Notes under the pieces: model-generated
What the model was told of the DNA's origin: nothing
Database searches by the model: none
What the model saw: the letters and a program-made list of their open reading frames with translations, nothing else
Origin: JBGPLJ01 sp963826145
Lineage (GTDB): Bacteria > Pseudomonadota > Gammaproteobacteria > Steroidobacterales > Steroidobacteraceae
Length of the DNA: 64,000 nt
Assembly: GCA_963826145.1 (NCBI GenBank)
Contig: CAWGVW010000001.1
Location: forward strand, 124,001-188,000
Direction of reading: 5' to 3'
Shown here: piece by piece, positions 25,108 to 35,899 of the stretch
Numbering within the stretch: the stretch's first letter is position 1
How the letters are laid out: the number at the start of each line of letters is the position of its first letter
Translations under genes and position numbers: made by a program

Positions 25108-26106
25108 CTACGCCGCTTCGACAAGATCCGCGGCACCAACGTCCCCAAACGCCCCCGCAAGCGCAAGCTGACTTCCGCTGTCCGATGCCGCGACGAATGC
25201 TCGCCGCAACTCTTCACTGCCCGGTTGTTGCCGGCAGTACCAGCCGAAATGTTTGCGCGCCACCCGAACGCCGGTTTCATCACCGTAAAATTCGTACAGG
25301 CTTTCGAGGTGGGCGCGGATGATAGCACGGACTTGAGTGCGGTCGACCGGCGCGAAATTTTTTTCCGCATTTCCTCTAGCGTCGAGCAGTGCGTTGACTT
25401 GACTGAAAATCCATGGCTGTCCCTGCGCCGCGCGGCCGATCATCACCGCATCGACGCCCGTGCGTTGCAAAACTTCCGCCGCATGGCGCGCGCAGGTGAT
25501 GTCACCGTTCGCAACTACCGGAATTTTCACAATCGATTTTATTTCAGCCGCCGTCTGATGTTCGGCGCTGCCCTTGAAGTGGCACGCGCGAGTGCGTCCA
25601 TGAACTGCGAGTGCCTGGATGCCTGTGTCCTCGGCGATGCGCGCGATGACGAGCGCATTGCGCTCGTCAGGGCTCCATCCGGTGCGGATCTTGAGCGTCA
25701 CCGGCACATCGACGGCGCCAACGACCGCTTCGAGAATGCTCGCGACCAGCGCAGGGTCACGCAGAAGGGCTGATCCGGCGGCGCGATTGCAGACTTTCTT
25801 CGCGGGACACCCCATGTTGATGTCAATAATTTCGGCGCCGGCGTCCGCATTCAGGCGCGCGGCCTCGGCCATCATCGATGGTTCGCCGCCCGCGATCTGC
25901 ACGACACGCGGTGCCTCTTCACCGGTGTGATCGAGGCGTCGGCGCGACTTGTCTGTGTGCCAGAGGCTGGTGTCACTTGTCACCATCTCGGAAGCGGCGA
26001 GGGCGGCGCCGAAACGCCGGCACAACATGCGAAAGGGGCGGTCGGTGACGCCCGCCATCGGTGCAAGCAAGGCCCGACCCCGCAGCTCATGACGGCCTAT
26101 TTTCAC
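25108..26106 (-). CDS. dusB: tRNA-dihydrouridine synthase B
   Basis: The protein of about 332 residues is an FMN enzyme that reduces uridine 17 of tRNA. The TIM-barrel motifs are clear: LLAPMAGVTDRPFR, INMGCPAKK with the catalytic Cys, TLKIRTGWSPDERN, VHGRTRACHFKG and MIGRAAQGQPWIF. I prefer the GTG at 26106, one base after the DUF3426 stop and equivalent to the E. coli start; in-frame ATGs at 26157 and 26193 would overlap that gene by 50 bases or more. The upstream neighbours prmA and DUF3426 and downstream fis are the usual context. Confidence 0.94.
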   Translation of the reverse strand: MKIGRHELRGRALLAPMAGVTDRPFRMLCRRFGAALAASEMVTSDTSLWHTDKSRRRLDHTGEEAPRVVQIAGGEPSMMAEAARLNADAGAEIIDINMGCPAKKVCNRAAGSALLRDPALVASILEAVVGAVDVPVTLKIRTGWSPDERNALVIARIAEDTGIQALAVHGRTRACHFKGSAEHQTAAEIKSIVKIPVVANGDITCARHAAEVLQRTGVDAVMIGRAAQGQPWIFSQVNALLDARGNAEKNFAPVDRTQVRAIIRAHLESLYEFYGDETGVRVARKHFGWYCRQQPGSEELRRAFVAASDSGSQLALAGAFGDVGAADLVEAA

Positions 26107-26107
26107 T

Positions 26108-27394
26108 TCAACCTGCCGGAGCGGGGTCGTTTGCGCAGTGGACGCGGTGCTCGTCATCGCGCAGACACACGTCGATTTCGAAGCCGACCGCATCTTTGCC
26201 CGGGTCGACGATCACGACTTCCGCATCGATTCGTCGACCGGCGCCCAGCATGGACTCGTTGGCTGCCGAGACCGGCAGGTATTCGTGCGGTTCGAAGTCG
26301 CGCACGCCGACGCGCGCACCGGCGAGATCGGCGAGCGTAAGGCGCAAGAGCGGTAGTGGCTGGGCATGCTCAGCGCTGTTAACGACGCTTGCGCGCACAC
26401 GCAGCTTGCCTTGTGCTCCGGGCGGCGCTGCGGCGCCCCACTGGCGAACCTGATAGGCCTTCAGGTTCCACTCCGGCGACAACTCGAGTCCGAACACGGC
26501 ATAGGTGCGTTGCAGAAAGGGGCCGATCGTCGGCCGGCGCACCAGGTCGTGCCGGTCGTAGTGCACGAACTGGATCAGGAGCAGGAGTCCGAGCAATGCG
26601 CCGCCGATCCGCCATCCGTAGTGAACGGCACGCTCCCTGAGAACCGCGGTGTCGCCGAATTCGACGGCATCGTCCGGCGCGCTCTCGTCCGCAATGGCGA
26701 TTGCCCGACGTCGCGGTTCCCCCGGCCGCCGATCGTCATTTGCAGGTTCGCCGGCTTCAACGACCTCAATGACCGCCCCCTCGTCCGATTGGACGATGTG
26801 GGTCGCACTTGTTTCCTGCAGCTCAGGCTCCGGCGATACGGGCACGGCGTCGATTTCCCAGCTGTCCTGTTCCTGCACTTCCGGCGGCTCGTCATAGGAG
26901 TCCGGTTCGGCTTCGACGGCGATGGGATCGTTCGACGGCTCGTCGACGTTGAGCGGAATGTCGATCTCCTCAACCGGTGCCAGCTCGGGCTCTGCCAGAT
27001 GGACTTCGGCGGCCTCGCTCAATACGGCAACCGTTGCGAAAGCCGGCATCGCAATCTTGGGGGCCTCGACGAACACGCGGTCGACGGCATCGGGCGGAAG
27101 ATTGAATTCGAGCGTGCGCTCCGACTCATCGCCGGACGGGTACGCATCGGGATCGAACGGCAGCTCGCCGGCCCGGTGCACTTCGGCAGTGGAACCTGGC
27201 GGCAGCGGAACCTGCTGGGCCGCCGTGCTCTGCGCTTCGGCAGCCTGGCCTTCGATGGCCTCGTCTTCAACGAGGAAGGTGAGGGCGTCGAATACGGCCG
27301 CACAGCGGCCGCATTGCACCTGGCCGCGTGCGGCACGCAGCAGCTCCGCGGTTACGCGATAGAGCGTCTGGCATTGAGGACATTGGGTATACAC
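26108..27394 (-). CDS. zinc-ribbon DUF3426 membrane protein
   Basis: The 428-residue protein begins with an MJ0042-type zinc ribbon (CPQCQTLYRV ... CGRCAAVFDAL: two Cys pairs). A long acidic, Pro/Glu-rich linker (about residues 40-230) leads to one transmembrane helix (WRIGGALLGLLLLIQFVHY, about 270-288) and a periplasmic DUF3426 domain (QVRQWGAAAPPG, LRVRASVVNSAEHAQPLP, GVRDFEPHEYLP). This layout is typical of the conserved gene found between prmA and dusB in many Proteobacteria. Its function is unknown; a zinc- or redox-linked signalling role is only a guess. Confidence 0.88.
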   Translation of the reverse strand: MYTQCPQCQTLYRVTAELLRAARGQVQCGRCAAVFDALTFLVEDEAIEGQAAEAQSTAAQQVPLPPGSTAEVHRAGELPFDPDAYPSGDESERTLEFNLPPDAVDRVFVEAPKIAMPAFATVAVLSEAAEVHLAEPELAPVEEIDIPLNVDEPSNDPIAVEAEPDSYDEPPEVQEQDSWEIDAVPVSPEPELQETSATHIVQSDEGAVIEVVEAGEPANDDRRPGEPRRRAIAIADESAPDDAVEFGDTAVLRERAVHYGWRIGGALLGLLLLIQFVHYDRHDLVRRPTIGPFLQRTYAVFGLELSPEWNLKAYQVRQWGAAAPPGAQGKLRVRASVVNSAEHAQPLPLLRLTLADLAGARVGVRDFEPHEYLPVSAANESMLGAGRRIDAEVVIVDPGKDAVGFEIDVCLRDDEHRVHCANDPAPAG

Positions 27395-27412
27395 GTAGCG
27401 GCAGGCGGCTTG

Positions 27413-28294
27413 TCAGGTCGGGCGTCTCGTCCCGTCGATGCGTGCCCATTCATTGCGCGAGCGCGGCAGGTTCATATCAAACCACGACTGATAAGCCACT
27501 GTCACGGCGTCCGCCTCGGTTGCCAGTAACCCGCAGAGGACAAGATCGCCGCCTGCGACGACCAGGCCCGCAAGCCGCGGCGCCAGCTCAATGAGCGGGC
27601 CGGCCAGGATATTGGCGATGACGATGTCGGCGGGAGACGTTGCGCATTCGGGCGGGCCGGTTTCGATCCGTGTCGCAACCGAATTGGCTGCGGCGTTGGC
27701 CGCCGTCGCAATTAGCGCCTGCGCGTCAATATCGACGGCGAGCGCGTGCGCCGCTCCCAGCTTCAGCGCCGCGATGGCGAGAACGCCCGAGCCGCAACCG
27801 TAATCGATCACGCGGCGATCGGCGATCCGCGCGCCGTCCAGCCATTCGAGACAGAGCGCGGTCGTCGCATGCGTACCCGTGCCGAACGCAAGGCCGGGGT
27901 CCATGGACACGACGATGGCGCCCGGATCGCTCACCGCCTCATGGCGCGGGGCGACCCAGAGCCGGTGCCCGAAACGCATGGCATGAAAGTCACGCAGCCA
28001 CTCGCGCTCCCAGGGCCGATCGGCGAGCTGCGACGCTTCGATGTCACGATCGTTCAGGCCGTCGACAGCCGCGCACAGGGACAGGCTCAGGGCCTGCGCG
28101 TTCGCGTCCGAGGGAAAGAGGGCTGTGACCTGAACGTTCGGCCAAAGTGGCGTCGTGCCCGGGGCCGGTTCGAGAATCGCATGGTCCGCGGCGTCGCACA
28201 GCGTGACAGCGAGTGCGCCAAGCTCGAAGCAGGCGTCTTCGGCCTGTGCGGCCGAGCCGTCGGGGGCGGCGAACGAGAGTTCGAGAAATGGCAT
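27413..28294 (-). CDS. prmA: ribosomal protein L11 methyltransferase
   Basis: The 293-residue enzyme trimethylates ribosomal protein L11 with S-adenosylmethionine. The conserved stretches are WEREWLRDFHAMRFG, DPGLAFGTGTHATTALCLEW, motif I IDYGCGSGVLAIAALKLG and NILAGPLIEL. I chose the ATG at 28294, 17 bases after the accC stop; the frame stays open further upstream but inside accC. Length matches E. coli PrmA (293 residues). It belongs to the accB-accC-prmA-DUF3426-dusB-fis series. Confidence 0.95.
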   Translation of the reverse strand: MPFLELSFAAPDGSAAQAEDACFELGALAVTLCDAADHAILEPAPGTTPLWPNVQVTALFPSDANAQALSLSLCAAVDGLNDRDIEASQLADRPWEREWLRDFHAMRFGHRLWVAPRHEAVSDPGAIVVSMDPGLAFGTGTHATTALCLEWLDGARIADRRVIDYGCGSGVLAIAALKLGAAHALAVDIDAQALIATAANAAANSVATRIETGPPECATSPADIVIANILAGPLIELAPRLAGLVVAGGDLVLCGLLATEADAVTVAYQSWFDMNLPRSRNEWARIDGTRRPT

Positions 28295-28311
28295 GGCCGG
28301 CGTCCGGCCGG

Positions 28312-29655
28312 CTATTTCAGGCCAAGACGGCGCTCGAGGTAGTGGATGTCGAGCGCGCCCTGGCGGAATGCCGCGTGGTTGAAAATTTCCTGGTGCAGCG
28401 GAATGTTCGTCTTGATGCCCTCGACGACCATCTCGGACAGCGCGTTCTTCATCCGCGCGATCGCGACTTCGCGCGTTTCGCCATGCGCTATGACCTTGCC
28501 GATCATCGAGTCGTAGTACGGCGGCACGTTGTAGCCGCTGTAGATGTGGCTGTCGACGCGCACGCCCGGGCCGCCAGGGGCGTGCCAGAGCTTGATCGGG
28601 CCCGGTGAGGGGATGAATCCCTTCGGATCCTCCGCGTTGATGCGGCATTCGATCGCGTGGCCGCGAATCTCGACGTCGCCCTGTTCGTACGCGAGGCGCT
28701 CGCCGGAGGCGATATGGAGCTGTGCCTTTACGATGTCGATGCCCGTGATCATCTCGGTTACCGGGTGCTCGACCTGCACGCGTGTATTCATCTCGATGAA
28801 ATAGAACTCGCCTTCCTGATAGAGAAATTCGAGCGTGCCGGCGCTCCGATAGCCGACGTCCTTGCAGGCCTGCGCGACTTTCTCGCCCATGGCCTTGCGC
28901 TGCTTCGCCGTGATGCCGGGCGCAGGCGCCTCTTCGATGACTTTCTGGTGCCGACGCTGCATGGAGCAATCGCGCTCGCCGAGATGGATCACGTTCCCGA
29001 AATTATCCGCGAGCACCTGGAATTCGATGTGGCGCGGCTTCTCCAGGAATTTTTCCATGTAGACCATGTCGTTGCCGAACGCCGCGAGGGCTTCACCCTT
29101 CGTGATGTTGATCGCGTTCAGGAGCGCGGCGTCGCTGTGCACCGCACGCATGCCGCGCCCGCCGCCACCGCCCGACGCCTTGATGATGATCGGGTAGCCG
29201 ATGTCGCGCGCAACGCGAAAATTCTCATCATTGTCGGGGCCGAGCGGGCCGTCGGAGCCGGGCACGCAGGGGACGCCGGCCTTTTTCATGATTTTGATGG
29301 CCGAGACCTTGTCGCCCATCATGCGGATCGTTTCGGCGCGCGGCCCGACGAACGTAAAGCCGCTGCGCTCGACGCGCTCCGCGAAGTCCGCGTTCTCGGA
29401 GAGAAAGCCATAGCCCGGGTGAATCGCGACGGAGTCCGTCACCTCCGCGGCGCTGATGATCGCGGGCATGTTCAGGTAGCTGTCGCGCGACTGCGGCGGA
29501 CCGATGCAGACGGTTTCGTCGGCAAGCAGCACGTGTTTCAGGTTGTAGTCGGCGGTGGAGTGCACGGCCACCGTCTTGATCCCGAGTTCACGGCAGGCGC
29601 GCAGGATCCGCAGCGCGATTTCGCCGCGATTGGCAATCACGAGTTTCTCGAGCAT
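28312..29655 (-). CDS. accC: acetyl-CoA carboxylase, biotin carboxylase subunit
   Basis: The 447-residue protein carboxylates biotin on AccB using ATP and bicarbonate, the first half of the acetyl-CoA carboxylase reaction in fatty acid synthesis. The sequence starts EKLVIANRGEIALRILRACR, has HPGYGFLSEN, the Gly-rich ATP-grasp loop (KASGGGGGRGM) and EMNTRVQVEHPVTEM. Length is the same as in E. coli. It follows accB by 8 bases, the conserved accBC operon. Confidence 0.98.
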   Translation of the reverse strand: MLEKLVIANRGEIALRILRACRELGIKTVAVHSTADYNLKHVLLADETVCIGPPQSRDSYLNMPAIISAAEVTDSVAIHPGYGFLSENADFAERVERSGFTFVGPRAETIRMMGDKVSAIKIMKKAGVPCVPGSDGPLGPDNDENFRVARDIGYPIIIKASGGGGGRGMRAVHSDAALLNAINITKGEALAAFGNDMVYMEKFLEKPRHIEFQVLADNFGNVIHLGERDCSMQRRHQKVIEEAPAPGITAKQRKAMGEKVAQACKDVGYRSAGTLEFLYQEGEFYFIEMNTRVQVEHPVTEMITGIDIVKAQLHIASGERLAYEQGDVEIRGHAIECRINAEDPKGFIPSPGPIKLWHAPGGPGVRVDSHIYSGYNVPPYYDSMIGKVIAHGETREVAIARMKNALSEMVVEGIKTNIPLHQEIFNHAAFRQGALDIHYLERRLGLK

Positions 29656-29663
29656 GGGGGGAT

Positions 29664-30131
29664 CTACTCAATGACGAAGAGCGGCTGGCCGAATTCGACC
29701 GGCTCGCCGTTTTTCACGAGGATGGCCGAGATATTGCCGGCCTTGTCGGACTCGATCTGGTTCATCATTTTCATCGCTTCGATGATGCAGAGGGTCTGGC
29801 CGACTTTGACTTCCGAGCCGATGTCGACGAACTGCTTGGCACCCGGCGCCGGGGCCGAATAGTAGGTGCCGACCATCGGCGCAGTGACGACATTCTCGTC
29901 CTTATGAGCCTTTTCCGGAGCCGCCAAGGACGCTGCGCCGAGGTCGGCGCCCGGCATTGGAGCGCCCATGGCATGTGTTGCGCGCGCGGGTGCATGTAGC
30001 AGATGCGTCGCGACGTGCTCCGGTTCGCTCAGCCGGATGCGCACCGTTTCCTCGCCTTCCTTGATCTCGAGCTCGGCGATCCCGCTCTCCTGCACGAGCT
30101 CGATCAGTTTCTTTACCTTGCGGATATCCAT
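29664..30131 (-). CDS. accB: acetyl-CoA carboxylase, biotin carboxyl carrier protein
   Basis: The 155-residue carrier holds biotin on the lysine of EAMKMMNQIE. The N-terminal segment MDIRKVKKLIELVQESGIAE and the Ala/Pro-rich linker before the biotinyl domain (VTAPMVGTYYSAPAPG with the thumb region) are standard. I chose the ATG at 30131, which matches the E. coli start; the longer frame begins with a poly-basic stretch not found in the family. aroQ lies 26 bases upstream, accC 8 bases downstream. Confidence 0.97.
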   Translation of the reverse strand: MDIRKVKKLIELVQESGIAELEIKEGEETVRIRLSEPEHVATHLLHAPARATHAMGAPMPGADLGAASLAAPEKAHKDENVVTAPMVGTYYSAPAPGAKQFVDIGSEVKVGQTLCIIEAMKMMNQIESDKAGNISAILVKNGEPVEFGQPLFVIE

Positions 30132-30157
30132 CCGGCTCCCCTTCTTTTTGGCGTTGT

Positions 30158-30619
30158 TCACGAGGGCTGCTTGCTGGCAGCAAGCCGTCCGATCGCGGCT
30201 TCGAGGGCAAACTCATAGCCCTGCGGCCCGAGGCCGAAGATGCAGCCCACAGCGAGATCCGAGAAATACGAGTGATGGCGAAACGGCTCGCGCGCGAAGA
30301 TGTTCGACAGGTGCACCTCGATGAACGGCACCTTCACGGCCAGCAATGCGTCGCGCAGCGCGATGCTCGTGTGGGTGAAGGCGCCAGGATTGATCAGAAT
30401 CATCGCGATGCCATCTTGTGGGGCTTGCTGCACGCGCTGGATGAGCTCGTGCTCCGCATTGCTCTGGAAAGTCTCGAGCGCATGGCCCCTGGACCCGGCC
30501 TGCTGTGTCAGCCGTGCTTCGATGGACGCCAGCGTTTCGCTGCCATAGACCCCAGGCTCGCGCGTCCCGAGAAGGTTTAGATTCGGACCGTTTAATAGGA
30601 GGAGTCTGGCCACTGGCAC
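30158..30619 (-). CDS. aroQ: 3-dehydroquinate dehydratase, type II
   Basis: A 153-residue type II dehydroquinase of the shikimate pathway, normally a dodecamer. NGPNLNLLGTREPGVYG contains the catalytic loop Arg and Tyr, NPGAFTHTSIALRDAL contributes substrate contacts, and EVHLSNIFAREPFRHHS carries the catalytic His. Translation starts at a GTG. It directly precedes accB, the arrangement seen in many Proteobacteria (aroQ-accB-accC). Confidence 0.96.
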   Translation of the reverse strand: MPVARLLLLNGPNLNLLGTREPGVYGSETLASIEARLTQQAGSRGHALETFQSNAEHELIQRVQQAPQDGIAMILINPGAFTHTSIALRDALLAVKVPFIEVHLSNIFAREPFRHHSYFSDLAVGCIFGLGPQGYEFALEAAIGRLAASKQPS

Positions 30620-30812
30620 AGGCTCGCTTACTGGCTACCCCGGAAGGGCGCAAGTTTAATCACATTTGCCGCGAATACGGTACTTTTCGCAGGAGATTCA
30701 CGGTATTTCCCAGCGAGATCGGCACAAGATTGCTGTTGTTTTCGAGCCGCAGCCGGGTTGGCGATGCAAATTATGCACTATTTTCAGCCGCAGCCAGCGC
30801 TCTGGCCTGCCG

Positions 30813-31463
30813 CTACTGGCGTAGGGCGGCAGCAACACGCGCCTTGGCCGCCTCCAGGTCCAGCGTGCCGGAATTGAGGTCAAGCAACGCGCTGACGATG
30901 ACCGCGGCCTGATCCTCGTGCAGCTGGCCCATTCGCAAAGCCAGAATGCGGCCCCGCCCGTCGACGAATACCGAAAACGGCAGCATCAGCTCATGCACAC
31001 CAAAGGCGGATGCCACCTCGGGGCCGTCGTCCTCGCCGATCAGGATCGGATACTCGATCGAAGTCTGCGCGATGTACTTGCGCACGTCCGCAGCAAAATC
31101 GACGGCGATCCCTACTATTTCGAGCCGGTTCGCCACCTTTTCGCGGCGAAGTTTCTGCAGTAACGGAATCTCTTCGCGGCATGGTGCGCACCAGGTCGCC
31201 CAGAAATTGATGATCAGCGGTTGGCCCGCCCACTGGCGAATGGAATGCACCTTGCCGTTGAGGTCGGGCAGCGAAAAGTCCGGCAGGTTTCCAGGGACAG
31301 GCGCACCCGCGATCAGCGTCGCAGGGGCCGGCTCAATCTCTTCGGCTGCGCTGCCGGCTGGCTGGCCACCGCCTGGTCCGAAGTGCTTGTAAAGAAGCGC
31401 ACCCGCCGCGAACGCACAAACCAGCAAGACGGCGGCAGTCCCCAGCTGACTCGACTTGTTCAT
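30813..31463 (-). CDS. TlpA/ResA-like membrane-anchored thioredoxin-fold protein
   Basis: The 216-residue protein has an N-terminal anchor helix (residues 9-25) and a periplasmic AhpC/TSA-Redoxin domain. The active site is FWATWCAPCREEIP with Cys92 and Cys95, followed by IGEDDGPEVASAFGV and LPFSVFVDGRGRI containing the cis-proline region. It should reduce periplasmic disulfides and receive electrons from DsbD. Its start overlaps the dsbD stop by four bases, which strongly links the two. The partner proteins, perhaps cytochrome c apoproteins, are not in the window. Confidence 0.9.
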   Translation of the reverse strand: MNKSSQLGTAAVLLVCAFAAGALLYKHFGPGGGQPAGSAAEEIEPAPATLIAGAPVPGNLPDFSLPDLNGKVHSIRQWAGQPLIINFWATWCAPCREEIPLLQKLRREKVANRLEIVGIAVDFAADVRKYIAQTSIEYPILIGEDDGPEVASAFGVHELMLPFSVFVDGRGRILALRMGQLHEDQAAVIVSALLDLNSGTLDLEAAKARVAAALRQ

Positions 31464-33685
31464 GCCCCTTCGGCAAACGCCTTGGCGGCGAGTTCTCGAA
31501 ATTGCTCAGCCTTGACGTAACCGACGATGCGGTGAGCTTTGAGCTCCGTGCCGGCGCGATTGAAGAAGAGCAGCGTGGGGGGTCCCACGAGGCCGAAGCG
31601 GGTCAGCAACGCGGAATCGTCGGTGACATCGACTCGGATGAGATCGGCGGCTTCGAGCGCCTTCAATACGCCGGCGTCGGTGAAGGTGTACTTCTCCAGT
31701 TCCTTGCAGGACGTGCACCAGTCGGCATAAAAGTCGACAACGACCGGCCGGTCCGCCGCTTTCGCAGCGGCCAGTTTCGCGTCGAGTTCGGCGCCGGTTG
31801 TCACCTTCGCGAAACGATCGCCCGATCCGGTGGGTGATGCGGCGGCGTTGGTCGCGCCAGCGACCACAAGTCCTTTGAGCGGTTGCAGCGGATCCGAACT
31901 GCCGGCGGCAGCGCCCATGGCCAGAATCGCTCCGTACACGACCAGGATCAGCCCGAGTGCCGCGACAACGACGTTGCCTTCCTGGCCGTCGCGGTGTCGC
32001 CCCAGCGACCAGAGCCAGTAGCCGGTGGCAAATGTCAGGACCGCCCAAAGTGCCATGATTACGGTTGCCGGCAGGATGCGGTCGAGCAGATAGATGGCGA
32101 CGCCGAGGAAAAGTACGCCGAAAAAGGCCTTGATCGCGACCATCCACGGACCAGCCTTCGGCAGCAGCTTGCCGGCGGAGGCGCCCACGATGAGCAGCGG
32201 CACTCCCATGCCGATACCCATGGCGAAGAGCGCGAGTGCCCCGCGCAGCATCTCGCCGGTCTGTGCAATATAGCCGAGTGCGCCGACGAGGGGTGGGGCA
32301 ACGCAGGTCGTGACGATGAGCGATGCCAGTATGCCCATCACGAAGGTGCCAATCAGGGTGCCGGCCTTCTGTTGATTGCTGATGTTGGCAAGCCGCGTCT
32401 GAATGAATGACGGCATCTGCAACTCGAACAGGCCGAACATCGGCAGCGACAGGAACGCGAACAGCGCAGCGAAAGTGCCGATCAGCCACGGTGACTGAAA
32501 CGCCGCCTGCGCCTGCTTGCCCGCCAGCGCGAAGATTGCGCCGGCCGCTGCGTAGGTCAGCGCCATCCCGAGCACGTAGACCAGCGCCAGCAGAAATGCT
32601 CGCAAAGTGGTCACGTTCTTGCCCTGCGTGCCAATGATTCCAGAGAGGATCGGCACCATCGGGAGCACGCACGGCGTCAATGACAGACCCAGGCCGCCAA
32701 GGAAGAACCACATCAGCGCGGTAAGTAGCGGGCCCTTGAGCTTGCTTTCCAGCCAATCCTGCTCGGAGACATTGCCGGCGGCGCTGGCCGTGCTGGCATC
32801 GATGCCGATCGTTACCTTGTGCTGCCGGAGCGGATAACAGACACGTCCTTGCGCGCAGCCCTGGTACGAGACTTCGAGATCGACCTGCCCGCCGTCCGCG
32901 CGGGCGCGGGAAAACGGTACTTCAAGCTCGAGCACGGTTCGATAGATCTCTTGCTGGCCGAAGTTGTCATCGGTGATCGACTCACCGGGCGGAAAGGCCG
33001 GCGTGCCGAGTGCGATCAGCTTGCTGTCCGTTGTGGCCGTGATCTTGCTGCGATAGAGGTAATAGCCCTCCGCAATCACCCACGTCAGCTTGATCCGTTC
33101 CGGTCCCGAAGCTTCGGCACTCAGTCTGAAGGCTTGATCGACCGGCAGCAGATCTCCCGAGGCGGCGGCTCCGTTCGGCCGCGGCTTTCCGAACGACAGT
33201 GGATTTACCGCACCGGTGCCGGCTCCGAGTGCGATATTGGTCAGCCACTTCTGCGGCGGGTAACAGATGCCGCGTTCTTCGTTGCAGCCCTGCAGCTTCA
33301 AAGTGAGGGCGAGTGCTGCCGGACGCGGGCCGGTGATCGCGAACGGTACCGTCACGACAAGGTGGTCGTAGTAGACCTCCTGCCGCCCGAAATTCTCGTC
33401 ATCGTGAATCTTGCCGGTCGGGAACTCAGGAGAGCCAAGCGTGACGCCCGCCGTGTCCGTGAGGAACCCCATGCGCGAGCGGTAGAGATAGTGATGGGGC
33501 GCAAGCGTGTAGGTGACGACGATCGCATCGCCCTGGATTGCCGCCGCATAACGAAACGCCTGCTCCGGCTTGAGCAGGTCTTCCTCCGCTCGGGCTCGAT
33601 TTGACAACAATACTTGTCCAATCGACATGACAAGCATGAAAGCGGCCATGATCAGCATTCGATTCGAACGCGGCGATCCGGTCAT
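31460..33685 (-). CDS. dsbD: protein-disulfide reductase DsbD with two tandem N-terminal alpha domains
   Basis: The 741-residue protein moves electrons from cytoplasmic thioredoxin to the periplasm. After a signal peptide come two similar alpha domains, about residues 35-155 and 178-297, each with its own Cys pair (Cys134/Cys141 and Cys277/Cys283) and repeated motifs such as YLYRS, DDxNFGxQE and VPF. The beta membrane domain carries Cys339 (LTPCVLPMVPIL) and Cys461 (TTCVAPPLVG). The C-terminal gamma domain has ADWCTSC (Cys657/Cys660). E. coli DsbD has only one alpha domain and 565 residues. I chose the ATG at 33685 before the signal peptide. Confidence 0.93.
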   Translation of the reverse strand: MTGSPRSNRMLIMAAFMLVMSIGQVLLSNRARAEEDLLKPEQAFRYAAAIQGDAIVVTYTLAPHHYLYRSRMGFLTDTAGVTLGSPEFPTGKIHDDENFGRQEVYYDHLVVTVPFAITGPRPAALALTLKLQGCNEERGICYPPQKWLTNIALGAGTGAVNPLSFGKPRPNGAAASGDLLPVDQAFRLSAEASGPERIKLTWVIAEGYYLYRSKITATTDSKLIALGTPAFPPGESITDDNFGQQEIYRTVLELEVPFSRARADGGQVDLEVSYQGCAQGRVCYPLRQHKVTIGIDASTASAAGNVSEQDWLESKLKGPLLTALMWFFLGGLGLSLTPCVLPMVPILSGIIGTQGKNVTTLRAFLLALVYVLGMALTYAAAGAIFALAGKQAQAAFQSPWLIGTFAALFAFLSLPMFGLFELQMPSFIQTRLANISNQQKAGTLIGTFVMGILASLIVTTCVAPPLVGALGYIAQTGEMLRGALALFAMGIGMGVPLLIVGASAGKLLPKAGPWMVAIKAFFGVLFLGVAIYLLDRILPATVIMALWAVLTFATGYWLWSLGRHRDGQEGNVVVAALGLILVVYGAILAMGAAAGSSDPLQPLKGLVVAGATNAAASPTGSGDRFAKVTTGAELDAKLAAAKAADRPVVVDFYADWCTSCKELEKYTFTDAGVLKALEAADLIRVDVTDDSALLTRFGLVGPPTLLFFNRAGTELKAHRIVGYVKAEQFRELAAKAFAEGA

Positions 33686-33786
33686 AAACCGTCCTGAAGT
33701 CAAAAGCTTACAGAGGGCACAGGGGGCTGGAAAACGGCCGCAAGCATAGCGGGGGGGAAAGTTATTGTCATTGCACCGTTTCGCGC

Positions 33787-33814
33787 TTGATTTCGAAAGT
33801 TCGGTCGCTATGAT
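33787..33814 (+). promoter_or_regulatory. sigma70-type promoter of groES-groEL
   Basis: TTGATT (33787-33792) and TATGAT (33809-33814) are separated by 16 bases. They are good matches to the -35 and -10 consensus. The -10 box abuts the CIRCE operator, so a bound repressor would block transcription start. Confidence 0.75.
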
Positions 33815-33840
33815 TAGCACCCGCCGGGGGAGAGTGCTAA
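33814..33840 (+). promoter_or_regulatory. CIRCE operator (HrcA binding site)
   Basis: The sequence TTAGCACCC, nine bases, GAGTGCTAA matches the CIRCE consensus TTAGCACTC-N9-GAGTGCTAA with one mismatch in the left arm. It lies between the promoter and groES, the standard position, and implies repression of groESL by HrcA with release on heat stress. hrcA itself is not in the window. Confidence 0.93.
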
Positions 33841-33893
33841 CCGCCCGATCCCCACCAAAATCCAAAACCAGAGACTTTTCAGGAGTGAGTTAC

Positions 33894-34187
33894 ATGAAGA
33901 TCCGACCGCTTCATGATCGTGTGATCGTCAAGCGCCTCGAAGAGGAACGTACCTCTCCAGGTGGCATCGTGATTCCGGACACCGCGGCCGAAAAGCCCAT
34001 CCAGGGCAAGGTCATTGCGGTAGGCAAAGGCAAGATTCTCGAGTCGGGCGAAGTCCGTCCGCTCGATGTGAAGGTCGGCGACAAGGTGCTGTTCGGCAAA
34101 TACAGCGGCACCGAAGTCAAGATGGATGGCGATGAGCTCGTCGTGATGCGCGAAGAAGACATCATGGCAGTCATCGAGTCCAAGTAA
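33894..34187 (+). CDS. groES: co-chaperonin GroES
   Basis: A 97-residue GroES, the heptameric lid of the GroEL chamber. It begins MKIRPLHDRVIVKRLEEE, contains the mobile loop (ERTSPGGIVIPDTAAEKP) that contacts GroEL, and ends with REEDIMAVIE. The ATG at 33894 has AGGAG upstream; the frame is open earlier but that part covers the promoter and CIRCE. The gene is followed by groEL after 45 bases. Confidence 0.98.
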   Translation: MKIRPLHDRVIVKRLEEERTSPGGIVIPDTAAEKPIQGKVIAVGKGKILESGEVRPLDVKVGDKVLFGKYSGTEVKMDGDELVVMREEDIMAVIESK

Positions 34188-34232
34188 CCCGCCACCCGCA
34201 ATCGCTAATTCTAGAGATAGAGGACCACTTCC

Positions 34233-35876
<1,644 letters not shown>

Positions 35877-35899
35877 TTCCGTTCGAGCGAAGTCGATAC

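Noticed and set aside
33780..33893. Heat-shock sigma32 promoter before groES
   Set aside because: No CTTGAAA/CCCCAT-like pair was found at proper spacing; the sigma70 boxes with CIRCE account for control.
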